From: Owenia fusiformis
Taxonomy: Eukaryota; Annelida; Polychaeta; Sabellida; Oweniidae
NCBI GenBank assembly: GCA_903813345.2
Contig: CAIIXF020000007.1
Coordinates: 21,811,564 to 21,875,563 of the forward strand
Direction: 5' to 3'
Length of the DNA stretch: 64,000 nt
Part shown: positions 1 to 12,299 of the stretch, one piece after another
Layout of the letters: every line of letters starts with the position of its first letter
Numbering within the stretch: the stretch's first letter is position 1
The notes under the pieces: model-generated
Told to the model about the DNA's origin: nothing
The model's input: only the letters and a program-made list of their open reading frames with translations
Databases searched by the model: none
Position numbers and translations under genes: made by a program

Positions 1-1798
1 CTCCAGGAGGTCCAATAACAAATATCTCTAGGAATCAATTAATAGTTTATATTAAGGATAATCTAAGTAGCCAGATATACTGATAATCCATGTACATGTA
101 TATACTATATAATCCAGCATAAAAATGTTTAATGAAGCAGTCTTTACCATATCCTTTCATTAGAATTATTATGGTAGCCAGACGATTTGATGAAATCTTA
201 CTCTTGTGAACCAATTTTTCCATTTCCACATTTTCCAATACATATTTTGTGCCTTCAACAGGATGCCGTCTATATGACAGCTGTCCTGCTATTATCTAGA
301 GGGGGTAGTTGGGGGTATGTGGGGGAATTGGACCTACGCTCTGAAATTGGTCAGAATGCACCTAATGATGTAATTTTCGTAATTTTCTGGGGAGAGAACC
401 CCCTCACTCACTCGATTCGTTTCACTTACAGTTTAAGGAAAGAATACTGATTTACAATGAAATATATTTCAAACACCCAAAGCAGTGAGATCATCTATAC
501 ATAAGATTGAAGTTTTAACATCCTTTTCCCTTGTATAAGATGAATATATATTGTATATTTGTATGTACAAATATATGTAATCCCAATATATTTCAAATTC
601 ACATTTTTCAGTCAGCAAATCACATATGAAATCCTAATTTGTCATATAATTCCTCCTCTAATTCCTCCTTCTGTGAATTGGCTCCTAGCAAGAAAAGTTC
701 TTTGAGTATGTGCAAAACTTGAGAGGCCTTTGAGAAGTTATACTCATTACCACATTCCATGTACTCTGAGTATCAATGAAGCTGATGAAGCTCTCTTTTA
801 AGAAGCAATATCAAACTCAACTTAGTCAATTTCTTCATTCTATATAGGTAAATTAATCTTTGTAAACTTAGTTATCAACTTACTCTATGTACTGCCTCGC
901 TCTACTACTCCGTATATTGTAGAAATTCCACTAAAATTACTGAATGCTTTTAACTCCACTGAGACTCTGGCTGCTTTGTTCCTGGTGAGATTATGATTAG
1001 AGATTGATTCATTCAGAGTTGATGATCTGTGCTAGACTCACTGCACTCTAGTGTTCAGTTGAAGAGAAATCCATGTGTAATCCATGTGTTATGATCAGAT
1101 GTAACAGATTATATAGAACACACTCAGTCTTAGCTATAGCATCATCTTTGCTTCTGAGTCAGGGGTAAAGCACAGCACAGATAAATCTGATAAGGTCATG
1201 TTTACTAGTTAGGGATACAAAATACTAAAGTTGAAATAACCTCATACCATAGGTATATCAGAACAACTATCGTTGAAATGCAATTAACCTTTTTAGTAAA
1301 AATAAGACAAGATCGGGCTTAAATCTTCAGAAAAGCAGAACAATTTTAGCTAAAATATTTTCACAAAGAAATTGTTCCTCTATTAAAGATTCACTCAAAA
1401 ACTGTAGGGAATTCCTATGAGAGAAAGGCCACATAGAATTCAGTGAATAACAGACCTTACCTTCCTCACTACTGGCTAAGATAACAAATCATCTGAAGTG
1501 ATTCAAATATGTTTATCCACATAGAGGAAGCTAGAGGTGCTTCCCAGGTCAACAGACTTGATCAATTTCATCAACTGAAAGTTTTTCATATATTTTGACA
1601 TATCCCTCTTCAGTGATCTACATACTATTTTGTCCACACTATCCAATGTTTCCATTTTTCTTCAATAAATATTATGAAATGTCTTTTAAGTAGTATATTG
1701 TACCATCAAAAGCATGTCCCAAAATACAATTTAGCCTAATGAAAACTTCAATTTTTACCTTGGAAATCCAAAATGTACACATAAGGTTTAGATGTAGT
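1..1798. other. AT-rich non-coding stretch, no gene recognised
   Basis: I see only short chance ORFs, no splice-bounded exon with protein-like codon use, and no clear repeat boundary. The segment could be intergenic or intronic sequence of a gene lying outside the window. Confidence 0.5.
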
Positions 1799-1802
1799 TT
1801 AA

Positions 1803-2612
1803 AGTCCCCGTCTAAAGTTTGAAAATATTTTTTTATCATTCATTTACTATTTGTCAGGACTTAAAGTGATTTTAGAGCTTTTTGAACAAAAAAAAATTTT
1901 TGAAAAAAAAGTTATGAGCATCTCATTTCTCAAATATTCAAATTTCCTGCCATTTTTCAAAAAAAGTTGAAATTTCTTAATCATCAAATATTTCTTAATG
2001 CATTTCAAAAAAGATTATCTTTTTAACACCAATGCAAAGATTGAACAAAGGACACACTATTTCAATAATAAAATGCCATATTTAATGGGCCATTTCAATG
2101 TTTTAGCGTATCAAAAATATTTTGAAACATTAGTGATGTCACTAAGGTACCAAAAACTTTTTGACTATGTCAATCTTTTCTAAATGTGTTAGACTTTCAT
2201 TAAAAAACAATGTTGATTGTCTAACCAGGTTAAAAGGAAGAATAAATTATGTTTTAGATATCATTGTATCATTGGTTTCTATGAGAACTAAAATTTTGAA
2301 ATGCATTTTTCTCAGAACCATTTTCATGCACTGATAAGTTCATTTCTCGCTTATTTATGAACCGATTTTCTTAATTTTTTCGGCAAAAAACATGGGAGGA
2401 TGAATGCTATGCATTGGTTTGAATTGTGGCTAATTAGAAGATATGAGTGACCTCTAAAAGTTGGTTTTAAATAAATTCATAAATTTTGGAACAAAAAGTC
2501 TATCAAAAAACCCTTTTTGAAATTTAAAAAAAAAGTTTCACATATCACACTTTGATAACATTGGGTAAGACTACAATATAAGCCAAAGTGGTTTAAACTT
2601 TATATGGGGCCT
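1803..2612 (+). mobile_element. Non-autonomous TTAA-target DNA transposon, copy 1
   Basis: The element starts AGTCCCCGTCTAAAGTTTGA and ends with the inverse of AGGCCCCATATAAAGTTTAA. It is flanked by TTAA on both sides (1799-1802 and 2613-2616). The two ends form an imperfect inverted repeat of about 22 bp, and no transposase ORF is present. A second copy lies in opposite orientation at 28836-29669 and is alignable along its whole length, which fixes both boundaries. A TTAA target duplication is known for piggyBac- and Kolobok-type elements. The superfamily cannot be settled from the termini alone. Confidence 0.85.
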
Positions 2613-2616
2613 TTAA

Positions 2617-3593
2617 CAATCTTGAGTCTTGCATTCATTCCCAATTCACCCCCCCCCCCCCTCTCACTCTCCCTCGGATGGCCCAGCTAATGTTGGTGAA
2701 ACAGGCATTTGATCTGAGAACCCAAAGATGCTTTTAAATAATTAATGTTTTTCAAGTTTTTCATGTTTTTTAAGTCCTGCTTCTGATATGTCCTCAAATT
2801 TCATTATAAAATTCATATTTTGTAAAAGCTGTAGATGAAAATCATTTCTGAATCGATCATAATAAAGTCAAGTCAAGGGACTCAATTCATCGAAGAAAAC
2901 AGGCATTGAAATAAATGTCAATTAGCATTAGTGTGTTTAAATAAAAAATATTTAAGAATAAATTGAGAAAGATACCTTTTTTATCTCCTGTATAACTTGC
3001 TGACAAGTGATATCAATACAATTAAGTGATATCAATAGAATAAATGCCTCTTTCTATGTAAATGCCACCCCCTCATACTTTCAAAACAATTAAGATGTCA
3101 TCTTGACATCACTATACACTAAACTTAATTTCCGTACAAACACAAAGTTTTGAAATTCTTTCAACAAAATAACATACAGAAAAACCTGTATATGGCGTTC
3201 TCCATGAGTGCCAAAAAGTGTTATTGGTTTTCATAACTTTTCTCTTTTTCAAGTATACTGTACTATGTAGAAGTGTACTATTAAATGGGTGCAAAATCTG
3301 AAGTGAATATGGCACCCCCTTGATTTAACACTGGTGAGATTACTTCGACATATCTTAATGTTAAAAGGTTTAACTGCCTTTCAATTCTCAAGTATTTAAC
3401 TGTCAAACACTCAAATGTTAAAAAAACAAAAATGATATTTGAAGAGAAAAATGAACTTTGGAAGTAATTCACCGGTTTAATAGGAAGTTGTAGTTAGTCA
3501 TTCTTGCTGATCCACTCATTCACTTGTATGTCTTAACACTTAAAAGCAACAAGTCATAATTCATGTTCTCTTGTCATATATTTTTTTGGTATG
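2617..3593. other. Non-coding stretch with a poly-C tract
   Basis: A run of about 14 C followed by CT-rich sequence lies at 2650-2680. The rest is AT-rich with only short chance ORFs on the minus strand at 3112-3472. I see no gene. Confidence 0.5.
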
Positions 3594-3598
3594 AATAA

Positions 3599-4889
3599 CA
3601 CGGTGTATAACCCAAACGCTCCTACATGCACGATGGAGCGTTTCATCACTGAAATTAAACAAAGAAACGCTCCGGAGTAGGAAAACTGGCTGGCGGGAAT
3701 GATGAGCCGTCTGACGATTTCCCCAATAATGGGAATAAGAGGTATGAGTTACATATTTCGAGCATACCATTCGATGGGTGTGATATTCATGTTGTACTTG
3801 GCTGGCTGTTGACGTTTGAAGCAATTAGGAAGAGCTGTACGAAGCAGTATAGTTATCAAAATCCAAAAACGTATTTGTCATTCTACCGGTCAAAACCCCT
3901 TTTGTCGATACATGTGATAAGTTGAGCCAAGATTAGAGCACCAACGTATATTTTAGTCAAATTCCAATGCTTCAACGCACCATACATTGTCGTTATAGTG
4001 ATTTGATGACTGAAAATCCAGTCTTAAAAATGATGACATTCTCATATTCAAGAAACGCTCCGACGTGGTTAACACAGTGAACTGGAAACGCTCCGGTAAT
4101 CTAGATCTGTTTAGGAAATCTATAGCTTGCCTTTCCTTTTCAGGAAGAGAAAGAAAAGATCTATTATACCCCTTGGCATCAAAAGAAGAAAAATTAATTC
4201 ACATATAAATTTTCGTTTTTTCTATAGTTTTATGATTTAGCACACATGTAGGCAAGACATCATCTAATGTAGGCTTAAACCAGCTACTTGCACGTTTAGC
4301 ACCACCAGGTTCAGATGTTTCAATTTGCCTAACAAGTACAACACGTTTTTGAGAGATAGATTCGATTCGGAACTCTTCTCTAATAATCTGAAAATGATAT
4401 CAAAACAAAATGGTAAGAGCGTTTCTAAAATTGTGTTCTAAATCGACGGAGCGTTTCGAGGAAAACAAGCGATTTCTTGAGAACAAGTAATGGATTTGGA
4501 CTGGGATTTTAGGAAATGAGAATATATGAGTTTGTGATCTACTACTTTAACAGAAAGAGTAACGTTTTCATAGAAATACTAGTTTAATTCGTAATTTGTG
4601 GTCAAATCGTCATCTTCAGATTCGTTCGATCTACACTTCGGAGCTTTGATCAAGCAAATAACAGTTTACCACCAGAAGTTGAATAAATAAGATCTTTGCT
4701 CACGGTATTGTTCATCGAATGGTACATAATATTTCACCATAACATATGATATGTAAGAGAGACGAGAGAAACAATACTTACGGTCATAGTGGAATCTTCA
4801 TGAGCCGCCATTTTATTTCGCTCCGGAGCGTTTCCGCGTAAATGAAACGCTCCGTCGTGCATGTAGGAGCGTTTGGGTTATACACCGTG
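3599..4889. mobile_element. CACGGTG-ended TIR element with 5-bp TSD and internal motif array
   Basis: The two ends are inverted repeats of 48 bp with a single mismatch, beginning CACGGTGTATAACCCAAACG. The element is flanked by the 5-bp direct repeat AATAA (3594-3598 and 4890-4894). The 9-bp motif AAACGCTCC, or its complement, occurs ten times inside, near 3614, 3635, 3665, 4053, 4086, 4417 (one mismatch), 4448, 4825, 4845 and 4866. It lies in both orientations and is concentrated toward the ends. No transposase ORF is present, so the element is non-autonomous. CAC termini with a 5-bp TSD are the signature of the Transib/RAG-like group. CACTA elements also have CAC ends and subterminal motif arrays but make 3-bp TSDs. 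Confidence 0.85.
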
Positions 4890-4894
4890 AATAA

Positions 4895-5954
4895 ATAGCT
4901 AGAATAAAATGCCGGAACTAGCAATACCTATTTCGTGAAATAAATTCACAATATACATGGTCATACTATTTATTTATTTACTATTCACATTTGCATTTCC
5001 TATTTCCCTGCTTTACAGTGGCAGATCTGGAGGTTGACCGATGTAGTGTTAGAAATGAGTAGGTGTTTACAATGATATGATACACATGCCAAGTTTCCTG
5101 TCTAAAAATGATTGTGATAATTTCAAGAATCTTTACTATAGACCTCAACTTATCCTTAGATCATCTGACTGATATCAGTATCTGTCATATTTGTATGCTA
5201 ATCCCAGTCAATGCTGAGAATTATGCCTGCCTATCTCCCAATTTAATATCAAAGATCCACCTCTGGTAATTAGCTTAAAAATCAAATGACTTGAATTTCC
5301 CAAACCAATGACCTTCTCTCCAAACCAAACTACCAGAACAGTCTGATTTGTTGATAGTAAGTTTCTACCTTTATTGGTTATTTTCCCTATCTACTTGCTT
5401 CTTAGCTTCCTTTAAATGTATGGAAAGACAAAAATGTGAGTACATGTATTATCATGTATTTACTAGGATATGGGATGGTATATTGCTCTTGTGGTGAGAG
5501 ATAACAAGCACTTTTCCTTGCATCATATCAAATTCCTCTATTCAACATTTTGAGAAAGCTAGCAAGTTTACTTCCCCATGTTCTGTGGACTGAATTTAGT
5601 GTTTGCTTGTCATATATTTGTATATAAATCCGAGCACTGAGTGGAAATCGTTACTTTGCCATCAAGTATTCCCTAATCCTCTCATTAGTTTCTTCTTTTT
5701 CATTTAAAATGGCAGACACATTATCTACATGGGAATAACAAGCAGTATGGATTAACAGCTGGTCTGGTAATGTGATCTTAAATCTTACAGTTTACAGATT
5801 CTATAAGATGACCATACATTACACAATACAGGAACAAATATTAGATCATCAGGGAAGAATTCCATTTCTATACATGCAATGAGAATGTTTTGATAAAAGA
5901 ACTCCTTGGTACAGAATTCTACCTTTCTTTAAGAAAACCCAAAACATTTGTATC
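4895..5954. other. AT-rich non-coding stretch
   Basis: No ORF or exon with credible coding character and no repeat boundary that I can see. Confidence 0.45.
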
Positions 5955-5959
5955 TTAAG

Positions 5960-6199
5960 CACAGGCTGGTATCAAAAATTTGTTTGCTGTGACGGAGCGT
6001 GTTATTTTGCATAGAAACACGAGGAAATCCACACAATTTATTTTTTACTCATATGTTTTGCTATACCAAAGAAAATTTCTTACTCCATGCAATGGATATA
6101 TCATTTGCGGGTTAAAATGAATTGTGTGGGTTTCTTAGTGTGTCTATGCAAAATAGCAGGCTCCGTCACAGCAAACAAATTTTTCGATACCAGCCTGTG
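5960..6199. mobile_element. 240-bp palindromic MITE with 5-bp TSD
   Basis: The left end CACAGGCTGGTATCAAAAAT is repeated inverted at the right end. Inverted homology runs for about 90 bp on each side, through GCTGTGACGGAGC and the TTTTGCATAGA segment. Direct repeats TTAAG flank it at 5955-5959 and 6200-6204. The core (TACCAAAGAAAAT, ACTCCATGCAATG) recurs in degenerate form at about 40683-40760. The plus-strand ORF starting at 6122 lies partly in this repeat and is not a gene. Confidence 0.8.
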
Positions 6200-6204
6200 T
6201 TAAG

Positions 6205-9200
6205 GATGCTCCAAAAGCTAATGCATACTATACAGTATTGGTACATAAGCTTATCTATCATGTCTATATACAGTTCACTTATCAATCTAAATGCCTATAA
6301 TGGTTCCTATTCAAGTTCAATATATTCCCTTGCTTCTTACACTGATTCTCAGAGTCTAGTAATTAGATCTAAAGAAGCAAAACCAAACAACTGGAAAGGG
6401 TACTGGCTTCTGGATCTGCTGAAAGGAAAACAATAAAGATAAATCTAATTCCAATAGACTACTGTGTCTTCCTTGACAATAAATGCATGTTTGGAAATAG
6501 GATATGTTTTATCTTTGCAAAACACATTTACTGAGGAGATATTTTCAAATGTAATGTCCTTCCAAATATTTATTATCGTGACCTTAGGGAATCCATATTA
6601 ACTGGCATTTAATTCAATCATTACTTTTCTATCTATACTCCATGCCAACTTTATACAACATTTAAATTGGCTACCAGGATGAACAAACTGCAAGTATTTA
6701 CTTTGAAAATGGTCACACTGGCTGGTCTCCATAGAGAAGACACTATTTAGAGTTGCATAACAGCAGGTTTAATTGCTTCATTATGAAGCATTTTGACAAA
6801 AAAAGCTTTGAAATTGAGGATTTTTAACATAAAATCCTTCATTACTTTTTGTTAAAATGCTTCGAAACAAAGCAATTTTACCCTGCTACGTAACAGTTAT
6901 TTCAATATCAGGTCTACCTTTAGTCTGAATTCATTTAAAATACACATGAAAACATATTATAGCATAGAAGGAGTCTTTGAACTTGAGTCTCTCAACTATC
7001 TTAACTGTTTCTATCATTTCCTGAATGTGTTTGAGGAAGTAAACTGTGAGTTTAAACTAACAAATGCAAGGCAACTTTCCACTTTAGGGTTAATACCTTC
7101 AGCATCCAAAGAGAACCCACAGTTTCAAAGTAAGGCTCTAATCATGCTGACCAAAATAACTTTCATAGCATATAGGCCTATAGGGTGGTATACTATAGTA
7201 TATGGATCTGAAGATTTCCAGAATGTCTACAATATGTATAATGTTACAGCATCACAGCTTATATAGAACTCTTGCTTCAAGCCCTTGAAACTTACTAACC
7301 ATCCTCCCCTTTAAACCTCACATCTGAGATGAAGTATTATTGCAAAACTACTTCTATAAAATTACTGTAGTTTCTGGTCTATCCCAATCAGAGAAAACTA
7401 TAGTCTTGAACCAAGCCCTTGTATACTCCTCGAAAATGCATACCTATGGTAGAGATATTTGGGGCACTATATCCTTGATGCAAGACTATAAGATGGAATG
7501 GTCATATGACCATTTTTCTTATAGATAAGGCGTGAATAAGACCCAGGGGGGGGGGGAATAAGATGCTTAAGAATATACTAAAACTGAGTTTCTTTGTTAT
7601 ATGCCAGATGTTTCATGGCCAAAAGTTAAAATGCCTGTACAGACAGCACAGAGGCATAAGGTCATATCCACTTGGCCAATGCAGAACTTGTTTGTATTAC
7701 TCCCTTATAACTTGAAAATTTACATTTGCATTGGCAACCTTACAATATTACAAAAATATTGAAATTTTAATTTGAGAACCAAGTTTCAGCTGGATATACA
7801 TAATTATGCTTACACACAATATAACTCCTGTTTGGAACAAAATAAAACAAGATATTTGAGGAAGGGTTTCTAAGGGATCTGACCACATTGATAGACATGA
7901 AGAAATCACCAGTTGAGCCTTCTGATTAGAGGCTATGTAGAGAATATGCCAAACAGCTTGCATGTCTGGTTAATGTTATAACCCTAAGTGACTTGTCCTT
8001 TTTATGAAGGAGCAAGTACCTTTTTAAAATGTGACCATAGTTTATCTACATGTTTAATACATTCCCTGTATTGCTATTCAATAATTTTAGCCTCAAAAAA
8101 TATTTTCATTCAGACAATAACAACAATGACTTATAATGAAGGCATAATTAAACTGTGATCCAGAGCCAAAGTCAGCATTTGAAATTTTAAAATAGTCATG
8201 AGCGTACGAAAAAATAGCCAATGTAGTCAGTTGTCTTGTAACCAACTTCTTATTTATTGCACCTTGTTTTATAAGGTTTCATTTAGTTTAGTAGTTATTT
8301 GACTGGGTTACAATCTTGTACAAAATATATATTCTGAAAGGGTACTTGTTACAAAGACTAAATTCAGTTTATGAATATACTGATCACTTTTTGACAAATA
8401 TTATATTAACTTCTAAAACAACAGCAGCCAAACCAGAAGCAAAGTGTTTTTTTAATTTAGTTGCTCATTTTTCAGTTTTTTTTTAGTCACAGCCTAATTG
8501 AACGTCTACACCTGAACTGAGTAACTTGGACATTTACAGAGAACTTTTGATTTCAACCATATATGAAGATGGAGGTCTTTGTTTCCTGAACTGGAATCAA
8601 AACCAAATCACTGGTACTGCATTCTGTACCTTCAAACTTTTAGCACGGTTCAGTATAAGTTATAATAGGGAGGTGTTATATTGACAATTCTGTTGTCTTC
8701 TGAAGTGTTTGTTCACAAAGGTGAAGATTTTTTTTTAAAATATGGAACTGCCTTACTGGAGTCTCTAGCCAATTCTTGGCTAGAAGTAATTTCATCTGGA
8801 ACACCATGAAGGCCATTTGAAAAAAGATGGCCGGTGTGTCATAAATTTATCAAATATTTTAAAAATCGACAGATAAATAAATCATTAATCAAAATGGGAC
8901 CAGCCGGGCTCCTTGATGAGATATTGCATGATTTTGTCAGGATTTCGTCTGAAATTAAAACAATTGGCTCCATGGAAAATGGTGATATTCAAAAACTGGT
9001 CGAAAATTTGTTAATGTCTGACATTAGTAACTGGCTGTAAATTCTAAGCTAGCGATCAGGAAGATGTGAACTAGTACATTGATCACTTCATGTGTGTTTT
9101 GGAATTTTTGGTGAGGTAATAAGACCAAATCTCGCAATTCAGATTGTGATGTGGAAAAATGACGGACATTTGGTTTCAAATTTTATAATTACGACATTAC

Positions 9201-9681
9201 CCGTATACATGCAGGTATTTATGTTTGGACGAAGGCCACGATACAATGGCCTTAGAAGAAGGTAAGTACTGACGCATGTTGATAAAAATGTTGTGGAGAT
9301 TCTGCCTAAGACTTACAAGTCGAGAATCAGAAAAAAAGAAAAGTCATACCTTTGAAGTTTCTACATTTTGATAGCAAAAACGGAATGTTCTGTTAACTAG
9401 TTTGAAGAGTGCAGTACCAGTGCAAATGAACAAGATGTAGACTACAGTTAGGGACAAAAATAAATGACAGGTCGATTTTCGATCACCATTTTCTAATTAT
9501 GGTGGTCTGAAAGCCCATAATTTCCAATATTCTTTAGATATATATCCCTTAAAATTTGTATATTTTACATTTTGTATAATCTCATCCACTGATGTATGGC
9601 CTCTTGTAAATTCTCTTATTTTTAACATGGGAAATCCTCACTTCAGCAAATCCACCTGTCATTTATTTATGTCCCCAACTG
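6205..9681. other. Non-coding stretch with a small palindrome and one weak exon candidate
   Basis: A 143-bp imperfect palindrome at 6752-6894 (arms GTTGCATAACAGCAGG and CCCTGCTACGTAAC) looks like a small MITE. A poly-G run lies near 7545. A 46-bp segment at 9213-9259 is bounded by GCAG and GTAAGT and could encode MFGRRPRYNGLRRR, but nothing connects to it. The ORF at 8834-9040 (68 residues) matches no family I recognise. The ORF at 6946-7266 looks like chance. Confidence 0.4.
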
Positions 9682-10227
9682 TTATCCCGTTCCCGGACTA
9701 TGGTCCTGTGAACATCTCAATCTTTTGCCTGTGCGATTACAACATGGGAGAATTTTTTACTCATCCTACACTTCAGATACCTACTTCAATAGATTCCTTG
9801 GTAATTTAGCATTCTTTTCGTGTAGTTGAATCCACAATTGTCTGGGTTTATCGGCAGAACGAAGACATTTTCGTTTTTGATCGCAATATTTGCGTGTAAC
9901 ATTTAACTTATTTCAACCGTCAAATTCCTCCATATTGGTACTTCCGGGCTACATCCGGGACAGCCAAACGGGGGATTCCCCTTTTAAATCCAACCGCCAT
10001 TTTGAAAAGTGATGGAATCTCTCTCGATGAAAAAGAGAAAATGTTCCCGTTCTGCCGATATACCCAGACAATCGGCGGTTCCAATATATTAGAAGTTACA
10101 TCTTGAGTTCTATAATGCATTGAGGTAGGTATCTTAAGTGTAAGGGGCGTAGATAATTCTCCCAAGTTGTAATCGTACAGGCAAATGAATGCGCTCAGTG
10201 CAGGACTATAGTCCGGGAACGGGATAA
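9682..10227. mobile_element. 546-bp foldback MITE with 8-bp TSD
   Basis: The two arms are inverted copies starting TTATCCCGTTCCCGGACTAT. Homology continues through TTGCCTG.ACGATTACAAC and a CGGCAGAACG block on each side of a short centre. The flanks carry the perfect 8-bp repeat CCCAACTG (9674-9681 and 10228-10235). An 8-bp duplication is typical of hAT-type or similar transposition, although the ends do not show the usual CAG..CTG. The ORFs at 9627-9809 (+) and 9920-10300 (-) read the two arms and share IPFPDY/CDYN-like strings only because the DNA is palindromic. Confidence 0.8.
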
Positions 10228-10969
10228 CCCAACTGTAGTTATCCTTGCAAGGGAAATCAAAATGTGTCAAAATAAAACAACCTTTAGATTCTACAGACAT
10301 TCTAAACCATAGACCTACTGAACTTGAAGCAGATTCTGTAAGATGTAAGAGTTAGACTATATACGTTCGAAATATGAGTTTAAGATGTAAACTGGTTTGC
10401 CTGGAAGTTGAATTAAAGCTTCCCTTCCTCCAAGGATGAAAAAGAAAATTTTAGGAATTTTCATTGAGCAATGTGTCTCTTTTTCTGCATATAACGTCCA
10501 AAGTTTGTATATATATTACAATCGACTTACCTGAATCAATTATTTTTGTGTTTGTGTTGGTCTTCTGCTAAATATTTGTTGGGTAAAGTTATTAAACCAT
10601 CAGGAAAACGGATAAAAGGTGTGTACAACTTTATTGAAGATTTTCCAAAAATGGCGATCCAATTGACGTGCGCCCTCTATCGGATGTAGTTGAATATACT
10701 CAAACTTCCCACAATTCAACACGGTTTTGACCTACTTCTTCAAAGTAAATTTTTGAAATAAATTCATAGTTTCTCATCTTATTTAAAGGTATTGTATGTG
10801 ATTTGGTTATTATTTAGTAGGATATTTATATGTCTTGTATATATGTTAACCTGTGAATGTCAAATATGCCTCCATTTTCCCCAAACATTGTTTCTGCTTG
10901 CAATTTATGAAAAAATCACTCAATCTCACACTGCTCACTGCTCAGCTCAAGTTCAAAGAGACCCTAGTA

Positions 10970-12260
10970 GGCCTATCTGTTGCAAGACTGGCCATCATCT
11001 TGTTATTTTTTGTTTTTAAGTTGCACAAGGATCCTGCCATGACCGTGTCATCGTGAAAGCCTGGTATAACCTTGACAATGTCAGATGTCATCATATGACC
11101 GTGACAGAGACCCTATCTGTTGCAAGACTAACGCCTGGCGTAACCGTCACCATGTTATTCGGTGTTTTTTAAGTAGCGCAAGGATCCTGCCATGACCGTG
11201 GTAATGTTATCGTGAAAGCCTGGTATAACCGCGACAATGCTGTATTATATTAAAATGCCTGCCATGACCGTGGTAGTGTAATCGTGTAAGCCTGGCGTGA
11301 CCGCAACCTTTATATGACATTAATGACCTTCATGTTTCGCCCATTGCTGTTGGTATTTTTTATGGATAAATCTTATTAATTGATCATTATAGAAAGTATA
11401 TGCTTTCGAATCGAAGCTCCTTGAATGAGAGTAGAGATATAGTTTGTTCGCAAATTATTTATGAGTAAAAATTAGGTTTTCGTTGTGAAATTAATACACA
11501 TTTTTAGTAGTCTTTATTTACAAATTTAAGGTAGTTAAAGACGAAGAAAAATTGTCATTACAGTATTCTCATGCTACTTTAAATACAACCACGGTCATGA
11601 GAGGCCTTGGAACTATTGTCACGGTCATACGAGGCTTTAACATTACCACGGTCATGACAGGCCTTGCAATATAATATAGCATTTTCACGGTTATGACAGG
11701 CCTTGCAAGCATTGTAACGGTCATATCAGGCTTTAACATTACCACGGTCATGACAGGCCTTATAAGCATTGTCACGGTCATATTAGGCTTTAACATTACC
11801 ACGGTCATGACAGGCCTTGCAACCATTGTCACGGTCATACGGGGCTTTAACATTATCACGGTCATGGGCAGCTTGGGTCAACATTCATAAAGACAGAGAC
11901 ATATAATGTCTCTGGTAAAATATACAAATATACAAATATTTAAAAGTGGATAGTAAACAAATCGCTTAACAAACAACAATAAAAAATTCTTAAATTAAAC
12001 GTAAAGGCTACGGCTGCGCCAGGCTTCCACGATAACACTCATGGTCATGACAGGCCTTGCAATATAATACAGCGTTGTCACGGTTATACCAGGCTTACAA
12101 AATAACACTGCCACGGTCATGGCAGGATCCTTGCACTACTTAAAAAACACCGAATAACATGGTGACGGTTACACCAGGCGTTAGTCTTGCAATAGATAGC
12201 ATGTGCCGTGACAATGGTTGCAAGGCCTGTCATCACCGTGGTAATTTTAAAGCCTGATGC
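10970..12260. repeat. Foldback repeat with a 57-bp minisatellite core
   Basis: At about 11120-11260 the sequence GCAAGACTAACGCCTGGCGT...AAGTAGCGCAAGGATCCTGC is the inverse of about 12050-12195, giving inverted arms. Between and around them lie degenerate tandem units of about 57 bp built on CATGACCGTGGTAATGTTAA and GTGACAATGCTTGCAAGGCC. The clearest run is 11590-11870, with about four to five units. The ORFs here (for example 11569-11865 on -, a repeating MTVVMLKP pattern) are products of the tandem array, not genes. Confidence 0.75.
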
Positions 12261-12299
12261 GACAGTGTTCACATTCTTGTATGAGATTAGAATTATAGT

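Noticed and set aside
3599-4889. CRISPR-like array because of the ten AAACGCTCC copies
   Set aside because: Copies lie in both orientations with irregular spacing in a eukaryotic TIR element.
6946-7266. 106-residue plus-strand ORF
   Set aside because: Composition of AT-rich chance ORF, no motif, no splice context.
8834-9040. 68-residue plus-strand ORF (MCHKFIKYFKNRQINK start)
   Set aside because: No recognisable family, no clear splice partner; too short to claim as a gene.
9627-10300. Two ORFs sharing IPFPDY..CDYN strings
   Set aside because: Explained by the two inverted arms of the 8-bp-TSD foldback element.
11569-11865. Minus-strand ORF with repeated MTVVMLKP-type residues (and the overlapping plus ORF at 11693-11890)
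   Set aside because: It simply reads the 57-bp minisatellite; both strands are open because of the unit's composition.
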